Assembly: GCA_026261815.1 (NCBI GenBank)
Contig: JAMPIT010000230.1
Coordinates: 36,726,501-36,790,500 of the forward strand
Length of the DNA stretch: 64,000 nt
Source: Monarcha castaneiventris obscurior
Taxonomy: Eukaryota > Chordata > Aves > Passeriformes > Monarchidae
Direction of reading: 5' to 3'
Shown: positions 25,328 through 35,173 of the stretch, piece after piece
Layout: every line of letters begins with the position of its first letter
Position numbering within the stretch: the first letter of the stretch is position 1
Notes under the pieces: generated by a model
Seen by the model: only the letters and a program-made list of their open reading frames with translations
Database searches by the model: none
Told to the model about the DNA's origin: nothing
Made by a program: the position numbers and the translations under genes

Positions 25328-28300
25328 TGTAGCAATTGCAATTTCCAAACCACCCAATGTGTGCCAGGACTCTGAAGAAGCCCTTTGAAAAACACCACTC
25401 TAAATTCTGCATTCCTTTCCTGTTTACCTGCTTTTCATGTTCACAGCTATATGCAGAGAGAAAGTCTTGTAACTTCATATAGGTCTTAGACTTCCTCTTT
25501 TTAAACCATGAGACTAGCTGTTGATTTATATGGTTGGGATCTAAAACTGACATTGTGCTGAATCCGGGATTAAAAAGGTTTTAGGTTATTGTGTCAGCTT
25601 TTACTATGAATGTTAAATATCTTAGTTATATCTAGGTTTTATTACAAAATCAGGTATTTGTAATTTAGATAATGTTTTCTCATGTTAATAAGGATAGGAG
25701 AATGATAACATTATTATATATTAGTACTTATGATAAAAGATTATTATGATTTTTATTAAAGAAATTTATGATTATGAATTAAGGTGTTTCTGAGATGCAT
25801 ATGCATATATATAATGTGAGGCACATTAATGTATTTATAAAATACATAACTATTTTGCAGTAAGTGGCAATTTTTGCTTGCAGTTGTGAGCAAGGGAAGA
25901 GACAATTGCTATGCTATAAAACCTATTCTGTGAGGGATTATAAAAAAGCTTTTGTTTCACTATTAGAAATGAAAAATTTCTGTTTAAAACTGAATTTATT
26001 GGATAACTGCTCTGTCCTACTTACAGACTACTCTAAACCAGGGATGACAGAGAAAAGCCTGCCTAATTGAAAGGATGGTGTAGCTGCTCTGCTACATCGA
26101 GACAGTTATTCACAGTCCTTAACTAAAATTCAAGTCTAGAGTAACTGACTTACAGTATTACTGACTATCAGCAAAAATTAATCAGATAATGTCCAATACA
26201 AAAATCAATTGTTTACAATCCAGGTAATTGCCTTATGCATTATTGCCCATGTAATGAAGGTATACCAGTGTTTAAATCTCTGCTTATTAGGACTCGTTCC
26301 TTTTTGAGTCTGTGGCTAAATATACAGAAATGGATCATGAATGGGGTTTTCATAACTTGGCACTGTTTAGTTTTTAAGGAAATGTGTGTTAAGCTGGCTT
26401 GGTTTAAGTAAAATTGTATTTTATATTTACTGTTGGTAATATGCTGCAATATGGAGTGTACTGGAAATAGTTTTATATCCATTTGGTAATGCTTCTGTGT
26501 TTTATATTTTACATCTCTCAGCTTGCCCTTATAAATAGATTTCAGAGCACATTTGATATGAATTTCTCTCTCCTGTAAATATCTGAGAGAAGTGTCAGAA
26601 TCAGTTCAAGTTTTGGTGACTGTTTATAAATTATTCCTTAGTTCCTGATAGCAGGCTGCTTTTATTTAATTACTTATTTTTTTAAAAAATATTTGAGTCA
26701 GTAAAAGCAATCACGGTAAAAGGTGCAGACGCCTTACAGTATTAGAGATACAAATCAGACTCTCCCCATACAAACAAACTTCCTTAGGGTTGTGGTGTCT
26801 GAATCGACAGCAATCCCCAGGGACTTTCTCAGCTGACTTTGTGCTGACAGCTCTCTGTCATATGTGAGGTGGAAACAAGCCATCCAGAAAGTTAATGCCA
26901 CTTCAGCCCCACATGAGAAGAGGACAGTGTTAACAGGACAGCAGGAGATGTGACAGCCACTGACCTGATGACATGATATGGGGGAGGCTGTCAACAATGT
27001 GGCACAAAACTTCTTGGGAGATGTTGGCTGAGATCTGTTGCTCTATTGAAAAAATTCTTCCAAACACACCTTTTGATTTGGGTAAAGTTTTAAGGCAGAC
27101 AAAGTTGGATGGTGGTAAAACCTGACCATGTTTACTCCAGCTTGACTGTGTCTGGTTTTGCTTTTGGCCACCTCCGGCTTTCCAGGTCCAGGACTCTGGA
27201 AGAGGCTCTGTGGCAGTGGCCTCAGAGATAGAGGGCTGTGAAACCCCCACCATTTTAGGACCTCCTCAGTACTGTTAGCTTATTTCCTACTGTTTCTGCC
27301 CTCATGAAAAAGTTCAAAAGGACAGAGGTACAGGGGAAGCAGGGCAGCTCTCTGTGCCATTTTATACACATCAGCACTGTGAGACATGGCAGCTCTAGTG
27401 CGTGGCACCTGCAGGAGCAGGACCATGCCTGTATTGTGTCTGGAGAGCTGTTTTTGCCAAAGCCCCACAGCAGCAGCCGCACAGAAGAGCTTATTCTCAT
27501 CCCCACCTTGCAGATTTTTGCTGAGAAGAGACCATTTGGGAAATCACAGAAGGGGAAAAGCTGCAGTCAGTTTTATCATACTATTTCCTTCTAACTGAAA
27601 ACTGGCTGGAGAAACTGCTTCATGTAGTTTTGTGCAGTTTAAGGAGAAAGTGGACTTTTTTCTCATGTCTTTCAAGCCCCATAAAACAGTCTTTCTGATG
27701 CAGGGGTGCAATACAGGCTGCAATGATGAAAGCTGTGCTTTCATCAGACTGACTCACTGACCACCAGTAAGGATGAAATGCAGAGGGATGAAGACAGACA
27801 CAAAAAGCAATGATTTCATTCTCACTCAGGAAAAAGTCCTTTCATTAGCTGGAAAAACAACTACAAAATGCAGAAATCCCCAGAGGTTTATACCCCCCTA
27901 ATTCAGATAGTGCCTCAGAAAAGGTCTGCCTGTATAGGACAAGTTGCTTGCCTTCTTCTAGTAAGGGTTAAAAAAAGCTGATCTCTAAACTATCATATAA
28001 ATGATGTCTTGTAAAGGGGGAGTCACCTGAAAAATCTGTATTTTTCTATATATCTTGTATTTTTATATAAGTAAGTTATATCATGCCCTTGTGCAATTCT
28101 GTCAGCTTCAGCTGGGTTACTCTAGGCTTGAGAGTTACCCGGACCCCTGGAGGATCCTCTTAGCCTGCATGTCTGTTTGTCTCTGAGCCTCACTTAATTT
28201 AGCAAGATTATTCCCAAAGTTCTTACTGGTCTTTTTTTACAAATCCACTCTATGAATGTACTTCTTTTTCTACAGTCCTCTTCCAGGTAATGCCATTTTA

Positions 28301-30221
28301 TGGTCTGTAAAAAAACCCTTGTAATGCTCATCTAAAGCAACAGAGATTCCTTCTCACAATCATAACAGGGCAAAGGTTTCCAGGGAAGAAACCTTGTGTT
28401 TCCTCCCTGCCTTCCTATTGGATGGAAAGTTAGCAGCCTGCCCTCTTCTTACAGAAATGCAAGCTTGAAGTCCCACAAGGCTGAGTGTATTTGCTCTGCA
28501 CAATTTTAGAAGCTCTTTGTTTTCCTCAGCTGGAACATGGCTGTAGGTAGATGATTCTGGCTTTGGAAGCTATGAACCAGAGCTGTCTTCAAAGTTGAAA
28601 TACTTACAGCACATGTGTCAACTGTGCACGCATCTTGCCATAATCAAAATTAACCAGGATGAATCAGCAATTTAATTTTCCTTTAAATTATGTCCACATG
28701 CAGTCTGGAGGCTTTTTTTACATTATCTTGGTACTTGTAATTGAAAGTACTGTTGTATATGCCTGCTGCCAACTCTAGCTACTGCTCTATCAGGATTAGT
28801 TCTGAATTTTTCATTGTAGCTTTTATGGTAACACACAGCTGATAATTTGGGAATGTGCTCAGAAATGTTCATTTCAGACTAGCCAGAGGTTACATCATTA
28901 CTGAGCAACTAAAACTGGAGCCCCAGGCTCCTAAATCTGCTGGGATTTTTATGATGGACTATTACATCTGAGTGTCTGATTTTTGGAGGCTTGAGTTTGA
29001 GATGATTTTATGATGTATGATTATTTTTTCCCTTCCCCTGAATGTTAATCTGGTCCCATTTCATTTTTATATTTTTTTTTGGTCCCATGTCTAAAAATCA
29101 GTTCTTGGTGTTTCGAAACTCAGCCTGAATGACCCAGTAAAATAACAGAACATCTTTGTGAATCACTGCCTCTGGGTTTAGCTCTTGGAGGTAATGAGTA
29201 CTGACACTCCAGGGGTGTAGGGTTCAGATTAGTTTTGTCTCCCCCAGCAGATGGACCAAAGTCAGGGTGAAAGCTCTGAACACATCACACGCAGTGCCCA
29301 GGCCATATCTGCCTCTGATGCAGAAAGGATTTTGTCCTGAGCAATGTCACACCTGGTTTTTAGAAGCATTAAACTCATGCTTGCACAGCTCTCTGGATCA
29401 ATGTGTTAGCCACAGTGACCACTAATCTCTGTAGCCTACAGCGAGCCTTATTTCTGAAAGGAGAATGTAATGATAGCATTGCATGGCAATCCCAGCTGTC
29501 TCAGTCAGGGTCTTGCATGCTTTCCTCCACGTCGAAATCAAGAGGTAATACCTTAATTTTTGAACCTGTGCTGCAGCCAAGTGAGACCAGATTTGTCTTT
29601 TTATCCTGCCTGGAGACTGGACAGTGCTCCCTAGGGAAGGGATTATGGAAACTCACAGTGGTTTTGGGGCATCAGTTCTTTCTTTTGGACTGATGACTTC
29701 ACCAGCATGAGTGGCTTGGATTGGAAGAAAGCAAATTCAAAATCCCTGAAAATTGATGTTGTGTGCTGGAGGGGAGACACAGGGACAGCCACTGAAAGGC
29801 AAGCAGGGTCTATGAAATAATAACTTGGTTTCAGAGCTAAAATGAGAGGCTGTAAAGGACAGGTGGCTGCAGCAAATCTGTCCCTGCCTGAGGGGAGGAT
29901 GCTGCTGAATCTGCTCTCAGTGTGAGTAGGAAGGAGAACCACAAACCTGTGCCAGAGGAACGGGTGGGAAAAATCAGGGAGGAAAAAAATTAAAAGCAAA
30001 AAGTCAACAAAATGAGTGGGCTCTTGGCCAGGCTCATCAAGGCAGATGGATGGCACTGCTGGTTATGACAGCTGCAACTGAAAATGCAGGAGACAACAGG
30101 GGTAGCTGAAAAATATTTAAAGATCACTACCAGCTGTTTAGCCCAAACTATATCTCCTTTTCTGCTGGGTAGAGGAAGATTTGTACTGTGTGAAAAACCA
30201 GGTTCACTCTCCTGTTAGGAC
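25328..30221. other. AT-rich region without recognisable gene
   Basis: No coding region with a recognisable product. Open frames near 26.9-27.7 kb and 29.4-30.1 kb (up to 137 codons) overlap one another in opposite phases and contain no identifiable domain. It may be intergenic DNA or part of an intron of a gene lying outside the window. Confidence 0.55.
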
Positions 30222-30786
30222 TGAAAAGTTTAATAAAGGACAATAAGGGACAAAGCTAATAAAGCAAAAGAAACAGCGCTGGGTGCTTTGGCGCTCAGCC
30301 AAGAGCACGGCTGCTATCCTGGGGACTGCCTTTACATACACATCGACTTATTACATATTCATAAACAATTATACATATTCATATACATATTCAATTGTTC
30401 CTTTCCAGGAACAATTATCCTCTTCCCAAAACCAGCAGATAGCTGTGGGGATAAGTCTCTTGGTGACTAATATTATCCTATTTGTCGGTGATATGCCATA
30501 GCTGCTGATACGCCGTAGCGTAGCTGCTGATATGCCGTAGCCGGAGTGCAAGCAAATAGTTTATAAGCATAGCTATTTCTAAGGTTTTGGTTGAATAAAA
30601 TGTATTAAAAGCCAAATCTTCACAACCAAGCTACCTTAAGTAGCATCTATTTTGTAATAAAGCCTATATATATATATATATATATATGATATTTATTTGT
30701 GACAAAGCCACAACTTTTAACATTACATATTTTAACATTTGCAGAAAGCCAATATTATAGTATTTATTTATCACACCTGCCTCACA
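30222..30786 (-). mobile_element. Possible LTR at the left edge of the array
   Basis: The block lies exactly between ordinary AT-rich DNA and the first base shared with the gene array. On the + strand it begins TGAAAAGTTTAATAAAGG and ends CTCACA, so on the minus strand it would read TGTGAG...CTTTTCA. It contains three related copies of GATAYGCCRTAGC (30489-30542), a 9-bp hairpin (30393-30401 with 30408-30416) and a TA run. I found no target-site duplication, so the LTR identity is tentative. Confidence 0.35.
30665..30687. repeat. (TA)11 microsatellite
   Basis: A pure TA run of 23 bp in the AT-rich block just left of the gene array. Confidence 0.9.
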
Positions 30787-30904
30787 GTTATTTTTTTCCA
30801 AGTGCACCTGGTGCCATAGCCCTTTCTCATCCTGCTGGGAGCAGCAGCACAGTGGATTACACAGGGTTTAGGAGCGGAGCTGCTGCCATAGAGGTGCCCG
30901 ATGT

Positions 30905-31340
30905 GTCAGGACACTGTGAGCTCCAAGTCCCTGCTGTGCTGACGATCCAGAGCTGGACACAGCACTCCAGAGGTGCCCCCGGGGCTGGGTAGAGGGTCAG
31001 GGTCCCACCCAGACCTGCTGGGAATGCACTTCCCCATGTCCCCAGGACTGGCGGCTGGCAAGGGCAGCTTGTTGTTCCCCAGGGCCTCCAGCTCCTTCCC
31101 CACAGAGCTGCTCCAGCAGCTCCCCACCAGCCTGTGCTACTGCCCGGGGTTGTTCCTCCCCAGCTGCAGGATCTACCTTTGCATTTGTTGAGTTTAAGAA
31201 TGTTCCTCTCTTCCCATCTCTTTGATCTGTCAAGGTCCCTCTGAAGGGCCACACAGCCCTCAGGGGAATCGGCCACTCCTGGGGGTTTGTGTCACCAGAG
31301 AGCTCGCATTGACCCCTCCATCCAGGTCACAGATGGACAA
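30905..31340 (-). mobile_element. Old CR1 fragment of unit 1 (truncated)
   Basis: In minus orientation this follows CR1 ORF2: CCAGAGCTGGACACAGCACTCC, CAGCTCCTTCCCCACAGAGC, TTTGCATTTGTTGAGTT, GCCACTCCTGGGGG and CCCTCCATCCAGGTCAC are all recognisable CR1 segments in the expected order. It ends abruptly at GATGGACAAA and jumps to the gene-upstream block, so part of the CR1 seen in the 4.13-kb units is deleted here. Confidence 0.8.
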
Positions 31341-32068
31341 ATGGAATGGTTTGTTTGAGCCACAGGTTTATCTCCCATTTCTCCTTGCCCTGCAAGTGTC
31401 ACCTTCCCGCTGTCCCTGCCGGGTTGTCTCAGGCCAGGAGCCACCCGTGGTGTCCACAGTGATGTGGGCCAGGCTGCCTCGGAGGACCAAGTGGAATGGG
31501 GGATGTCCAGGCAAGGGCAGCCAGGCTGGCCAGAGGCTCAGGAGAGCTGGCAGCAGTGCCCAGAGAGCCCAGGGAGGAGGCTGGTGCCCCACAGATAAAT
31601 AATGACCGCCCAGTCCCGTGGCACGGCCAGGGCACCCTCCTGAGCCCTCTCTGGGCCCCAGACGGGCAGGGGGCTCACCCCGGCCATGCCCAGCCAGCCG
31701 TGGCTCAGGCTAGGGAGCAGAGCTCTCCGTGTGCCCCTGCCATGCCCCGGGGCTGGGGCTTCTCCTGCTGCTGGAGGTGCTCGGAGCCAGCAGCCAGGGC
31801 AGAGAGCTCCCTGGATGTGGGGGAACTGCAGCTCCCTTGGTGTCGGCAGCATCTTCTCAGGCCCAGAGTGGAGGCTGCTCCCGGCTGGCACTGCCACAGC
31901 GTCCTGGGAGCCCTGGGCTAGACACTGGTGGCACCAGGCCTGCTCCTGGTGTGCCCCTTGCTCCTGGCAGTGCTTCACTGCCGGGGACTGGGCTCCCATT
32001 TTCACTTCCAGGCTTTTCCTGGCCATGAGCACCCTCAGGGCTGAGATGCTCCTGCTGCCCTCGAGGCA
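31341..32068 (+). other. Upstream region of gene 1
   Basis: This GC-rich block is conserved before every gene of the array. It carries open frames in several phases, but their lengths and ends change from unit to unit. Indels here are not restricted to multiples of three; for example a segment near 31860-31890 is lost in units 5 and 6. I therefore treat it as non-coding 5' flank that may hold distal regulatory sequence. Confidence 0.6.
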
Positions 32069-32180
32069 GGCGGGGCGGTGACGGCACAAAGGGGCTGAGC
32101 GCTGGCCTGAGGCCGGGCTCTGATGTCACAGGGTGTCCTGGCCCCGGCACTGTGACATCACCATGCCATCCCTATAAAAG
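32069..32180 (+). promoter_or_regulatory. Promoter of gene 1: GC box, CRE-like inverted repeat, TATA
   Basis: A GC box (GGCGGGGCGG, 32069-32078) is followed by a perfect 11-bp inverted repeat, TGATGTCACAG at 32121-32131 and CTGTGACATCA at 32150-32160, separated by 18 bp. TATAAAAG lies at 32173-32180. Each arm contains a CRE-like octamer (TGATGTCA/TGACATCA), the kind of site bound by CREB/ATF-type bZIP factors. TATA to ATG is 42 bp, so a start about 30 bp past the TATA box would leave a leader of only about 12-17 nt. Factor identity is inference. Confidence 0.85.
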
Positions 32181-32214
32181 CCGGGCCGGCCCCACCGCTG
32201 CCAGTGCAGCCACG

Positions 32215-33462
32215 ATGGGAAGCGCCGCAGCCATGAGCGACGGTGGCCTCCTGCTCGCTGCACTTGCCCTGCTGCTGCTGCTGGCCACCGTGGCTGTCTG
32301 GTGGGCCATTGGCCCCCGGGCACCGCGGGGGCAGAAGGCAGGGACTCGCAAGGGGCCACAGCGCCCCGGGGTCCGGGCCAGGGGCCCACGGAGGAGCCGA
32401 GCAGCTCCTGTGGCTCCCAGGGCCTCCAGGCCTCGGACGAGCCCTCGCGAGCGTCCGCACGGTCCTGCGAGCCCCCCGAGCGTCCCCTGCAGCTGCGGCC
32501 CCTGCGTGAGCGTGGCCAAGGAGCTGCAGGGGCTGATGCTGCTGCTCTGGGCTCCGCGGGGGACACCGGCACCGCTCTACGCCGGGATGTGGCGGGCGCT
32601 GTGGGCACGGCTGGAGCAGCTGGGCAAGCGAGGCCACCTGCCCTGCTGTGCCTTGTCCTGCTGCTCCGGGCGCACCCGGCCCTGCAAGAGGCTGCTCCCG
32701 CCCACAGTGGCCTTTCCTGGGAGAGCCTCCAGCCCGTCAAGGTTATTTCGACGGAGAAGGACCATCCCTCCAAGAAGCTCGGGCATCATTCTAGGAGCCT
32801 CAACTGCCTCTGACGGCCTCCCGCCCTGCAAGATCCTTTCTACACCCAACCGCCGCCCTCCCTCGGAGAAGCTTCCTCCTTCTGAGATGCTCCCTGACGC
32901 TCAGACCCCACATCCCTCTGAGACCCTCCCGACAGCCTGCGTTCCCTCTCAGATCCGCCATCCCCTGAAAATCACCCCGCTTCGAAGACCCTTCGCTCTC
33001 CGCCAGTTCCTGCCTCCCTCCCAGAGCGTTGCTCCTGAAAGCCCCCATCCCGCCCAGACTCTCCAGAAGCCCTGCCGGCCTGCGCACACTGAGGAACCCC
33101 TGGACAGCTCTCCCTGCTCCCTTGGGGATCACCAACATCCCATGGAGATCGACACCACCGGCGCATCCCAGAGCATTGACACGGCCTGGGAAAGCCGGGG
33201 AGCAGAAATGGGAACCCAGCTGGAGCCAGAGAAGCGTTCCCAGGAGCAGGTGGCAAAACCACAAGCGTCCTGCAGCCAGCGGTGTCCACCCCAGGGCTCC
33301 CAGGATGCTGCAGCTGAGCCAGCTGGGAACAGCCCGGGCTTGGTGGCAGAGACGGCCCCCAGGAGACCCTGGAGGTTCACCGGTCTCCAGGAGGCTGCCC
33401 CAAGACGGCCACCGCGTCCCAGCCAGGCGTTTGTGGTGTATGGAGAGCCCTTCTGGGTTTAG
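32215..33462 (+). CDS. Array gene copy 1: single-anchor, Pro-rich, Cys-module protein
   Basis: I do not recognise the family. The 415-residue product starts MGSAAAMSDGG. Residues about 11-31 are a Leu/Ala/Val-rich membrane segment ending VAVWW. A strongly basic stretch follows (about 35-80, many Arg and Pro), which by the positive-inside rule suggests a short outside N-terminus and a cytosolic body. Next come a CSCGPC motif (about 92-97), an amphipathic Leu/Trp-rich helix, a second Cys cluster (CC...CC......C, about 144-157), an RLFRRRR patch, Pro/Ser repeats of the PSEKLP/PSETLP type, and the conserved C-terminus WRFTGLQEAA...FVVYGEPFWV. I chose the ATG at 32215 because the upstream in-frame ATG at 32152 lies before the TATA box; a second ATG lies six codons on. 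Compared with copies 2, 5 and 6 it lacks five residues (RQRSA) after the RSSG segment, an in-frame 15-nt deletion. Confidence 0.75.
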   Translation: MGSAAAMSDGGLLLAALALLLLLATVAVWWAIGPRAPRGQKAGTRKGPQRPGVRARGPRRSRAAPVAPRASRPRTSPRERPHGPASPPSVPCSCGPCVSVAKELQGLMLLLWAPRGTPAPLYAGMWRALWARLEQLGKRGHLPCCALSCCSGRTRPCKRLLPPTVAFPGRASSPSRLFRRRRTIPPRSSGIILGASTASDGLPPCKILSTPNRRPPSEKLPPSEMLPDAQTPHPSETLPTACVPSQIRHPLKITPLRRPFALRQFLPPSQSVAPESPHPAQTLQKPCRPAHTEEPLDSSPCSLGDHQHPMEIDTTGASQSIDTAWESRGAEMGTQLEPEKRSQEQVAKPQASCSQRCPPQGSQDAAAEPAGNSPGLVAETAPRRPWRFTGLQEAAPRRPPRPSQAFVVYGEPFWV

Positions 33463-33789
33463 TGTTAAATAGATTGGGATTCCCCCAAAGAGCTGTCTGA
33501 GTGTTCTTGCTGCTCTGCATTTGACTGCTAGAGGTCCCCTTTCTTCCCAGGGACTGCCTCACTGCTGGCTTTGGATGCAGGATTTGGAATGCTGGTGGAA
33601 GACTGAACTACCTGATTGGATTTAAAATCCCATTTCTCCTCTGGGGCTGAGCAGCTTTCAGTTGCCCCCTTCATGGGTATTTTTTGCAAGTGCACCTTGT
33701 GCAACAGCCCCTTCTCATCCTGCTGGGAGCAGTAGCACAGTGGATTACACAGGGTTTAGGAGCGGAGCTGCTGCCATGGAGGTGCCCGA
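33463..33789 (+). other. 3' flank of gene 1
   Basis: The block after the stop (TTAAATAGATT..., CCCCCAAAGAGCTGTCTGAG, then the CAAGTGCACCT...GGATTACACAGGG segment) is shared by all units. No AATAAA or ATTAAA lies near the stop, so the site of 3'-end formation is not evident. Confidence 0.6.
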
Positions 33790-34021
33790 TGTGTCAGGAC
33801 ACTGTGAGCTCCAAGTCCCTGCTGTGCTGACGATCCAGTGCTGGACACAGCACTCCAGAGGTGCCCCCGGGGCTGGGTAGAGGGTCAGGGTCCCACCCAG
33901 ACCTGCTGGGAATGTACTTCCCCATGTCCCCAGGACTGGCGACTAGCAAGGGCAGCTCGTTGTTCCCCAGGGCCTCCAGCTCCTTCCCCACAGAGCTGCT
34001 CCAGCAGCTCCCCACCAGCCT
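33790..34021 (-). mobile_element. Old CR1 fragment of unit 2 (shortest)
   Basis: The same CR1 segment as in the other units, but cut at CCCACCAGCCTGTG, where the sequence passes directly to GGCCACAGCGAGGACCACG. About 1.1 kb present in the 4.13-kb units is missing here, which accounts for the 2.96-kb period between genes 1 and 2. Confidence 0.8.
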
Positions 34022-35026
34022 GTGGGCCACAGCGAGGACCACGTCCCTGCTCTGGCTCCCCTGCACCAGCCCCCTCCCCAGCAGTGCCTGATGTTGCTCC
34101 TTTGGGGGGGGCTGCAGCTGCTCCCTCACACACAGGGGGTCGCCTCCCTCGGCTGTGCCCTGTCCCTGTGGCTGGCACTGCCCCAGGCCAGGCCCTCTGC
34201 CCACATTCTGGAAAGGCCGGTCCCTTGTGGCCTGTGAACATCAACATTTGGAGGAGGCCAAGAAGAGCAGGAGGCAAAGGAAAAAGAAATGGGGGGACAC
34301 GGAATGGTTTGTTTGAGCCACGGGTTTATCTCCCATTTCTCCTTGCCCTGCAAGTGTCACCTTCCCGCTGTCCCTGCCGGGGTGTCTCAGGCCAGGAGCC
34401 ACCCGTGGTGTCCACAGTGATGTGGGCCAGCGCTGCCTCGGAGGCACCAGTGGAATAGGGGATGTCCAGGCAAGGGCAGCCAGGCTGGCCAGAGGCTCAG
34501 GAGAGCTGGCAGCAGTGCCCAGAGAACCCGAGGAGAAGGCTGGTGCCTTAGAGATGAACAATGACCGCCCAGTCCCGTGGCATGGCCAGGGCACCCTCCT
34601 GAGCCCTCTCTGGGCCCCAGACGGGCAGGGGGCTCACCCCGGCCATGGCCAGCCAGCCGTGGCTCAGGCTGGGGAGCAGAGCTCCCCATGTGCCCCTGCC
34701 ATGCCCCGGGGCTGGGGCTTCTCCTGCTGCTGGAGGTGCTCGGAGCCGGCAGCCAGGGCAGGGAGCTTCCTGGATGTGGGGGAACTGCAGCTCCCTTGGT
34801 GTCGGCAGCATCTTCTCAGGCTCAGAGTGGAGGATGGTCCCAGCTGGCACTGCCACAGCGTCCTAGGAACCCTGGGCTGGACACTGGTGGCACCAGGACT
34901 ATTCCTGGTATGCCCCATACTCCTTGCAGTTCTTCACTGCCGGGGACTGGGCTCCCATTTTCACTTCCAGGCTTTTCCTGGCCATGAGCACCCTCAGGGC
35001 TGAGCCGGTCCTGCCGCCCCTGAGGT
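34022..35026 (+). other. Upstream region of gene 2
   Basis: GC-rich flank homologous to the other units. It contains only one copy of the TGTGCCCTGTCCCTG minisatellite unit (near 34155). The long open frame at 34422-35003 is not preserved at equal length elsewhere and is taken as chance. Confidence 0.55.
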
Positions 35027-35139
35027 GGGCGGGGCGGTGACGGCACAAAGGGGCTGAGTGTTGGCCTGAGGCCGGGCTCTGATGTCACAGGGTGTCCTGG
35101 CCCCGGCACTGTGACATCACCATGCCATCCCTATAAAAG
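35027..35139 (+). promoter_or_regulatory. Promoter of gene 2
   Basis: A GC box (GGGCGGGGCGG, 35027-35037), the perfect 11-bp CRE-like inverted repeat (35080-35090 with 35109-35119) and TATAAAAG (35132-35139) occur in the same order and spacing as in copy 1. TATA to ATG is 42 bp. Confidence 0.85.
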
Positions 35140-35173
35140 CCGGGCCAGCCCCACTGCTGCCAGTGCAGCCACG

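Noticed and set aside
25176..25553. Minus-strand frame of 125 codons next to the (GA)n tract as part of the ERV
   Set aside because: It includes the translated microsatellite (Leu-Ser run), and the remainder shows no retroviral motif, so it was left outside the ERV annotation.
32126..32773. Antisense open frame of about 190-215 codons opposite the first half of every array gene
   Set aside because: It crosses the promoter, its start moves between copies, and GC-rich sequence with few stop codons explains it. The sense frame has the TATA box, a suitable ATG and a recognisable membrane anchor.
32215..33462. Relationship of the array protein to SPATA31 or SPEM-type spermatid proteins
   Set aside because: Only the general outline (N-terminal anchor, basic then Pro-rich body) is similar. 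I see no shared motif, so no name was given.
32215..33462. Collagen-like or generic proline-rich protein
   Set aside because: There is no Gly-X-Y periodicity. Proline is high but the Cys module and C-terminus are specific.
33029..33472. Second + strand frame of about 147 codons overlapping the 3' part of the gene, present in most copies
   Set aside because: It has no promoter or good start context of its own and shortens in copy 6. In-frame indels and sequence similarity between copies keep any overlapping frame open. A substitution test by phase would settle it.
34422..35003. Open frames of 130-190 codons in the upstream regions of the array genes
   Set aside because: Lengths, starts and stops differ between units and indels are not multiples of three. 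No recognisable domain.
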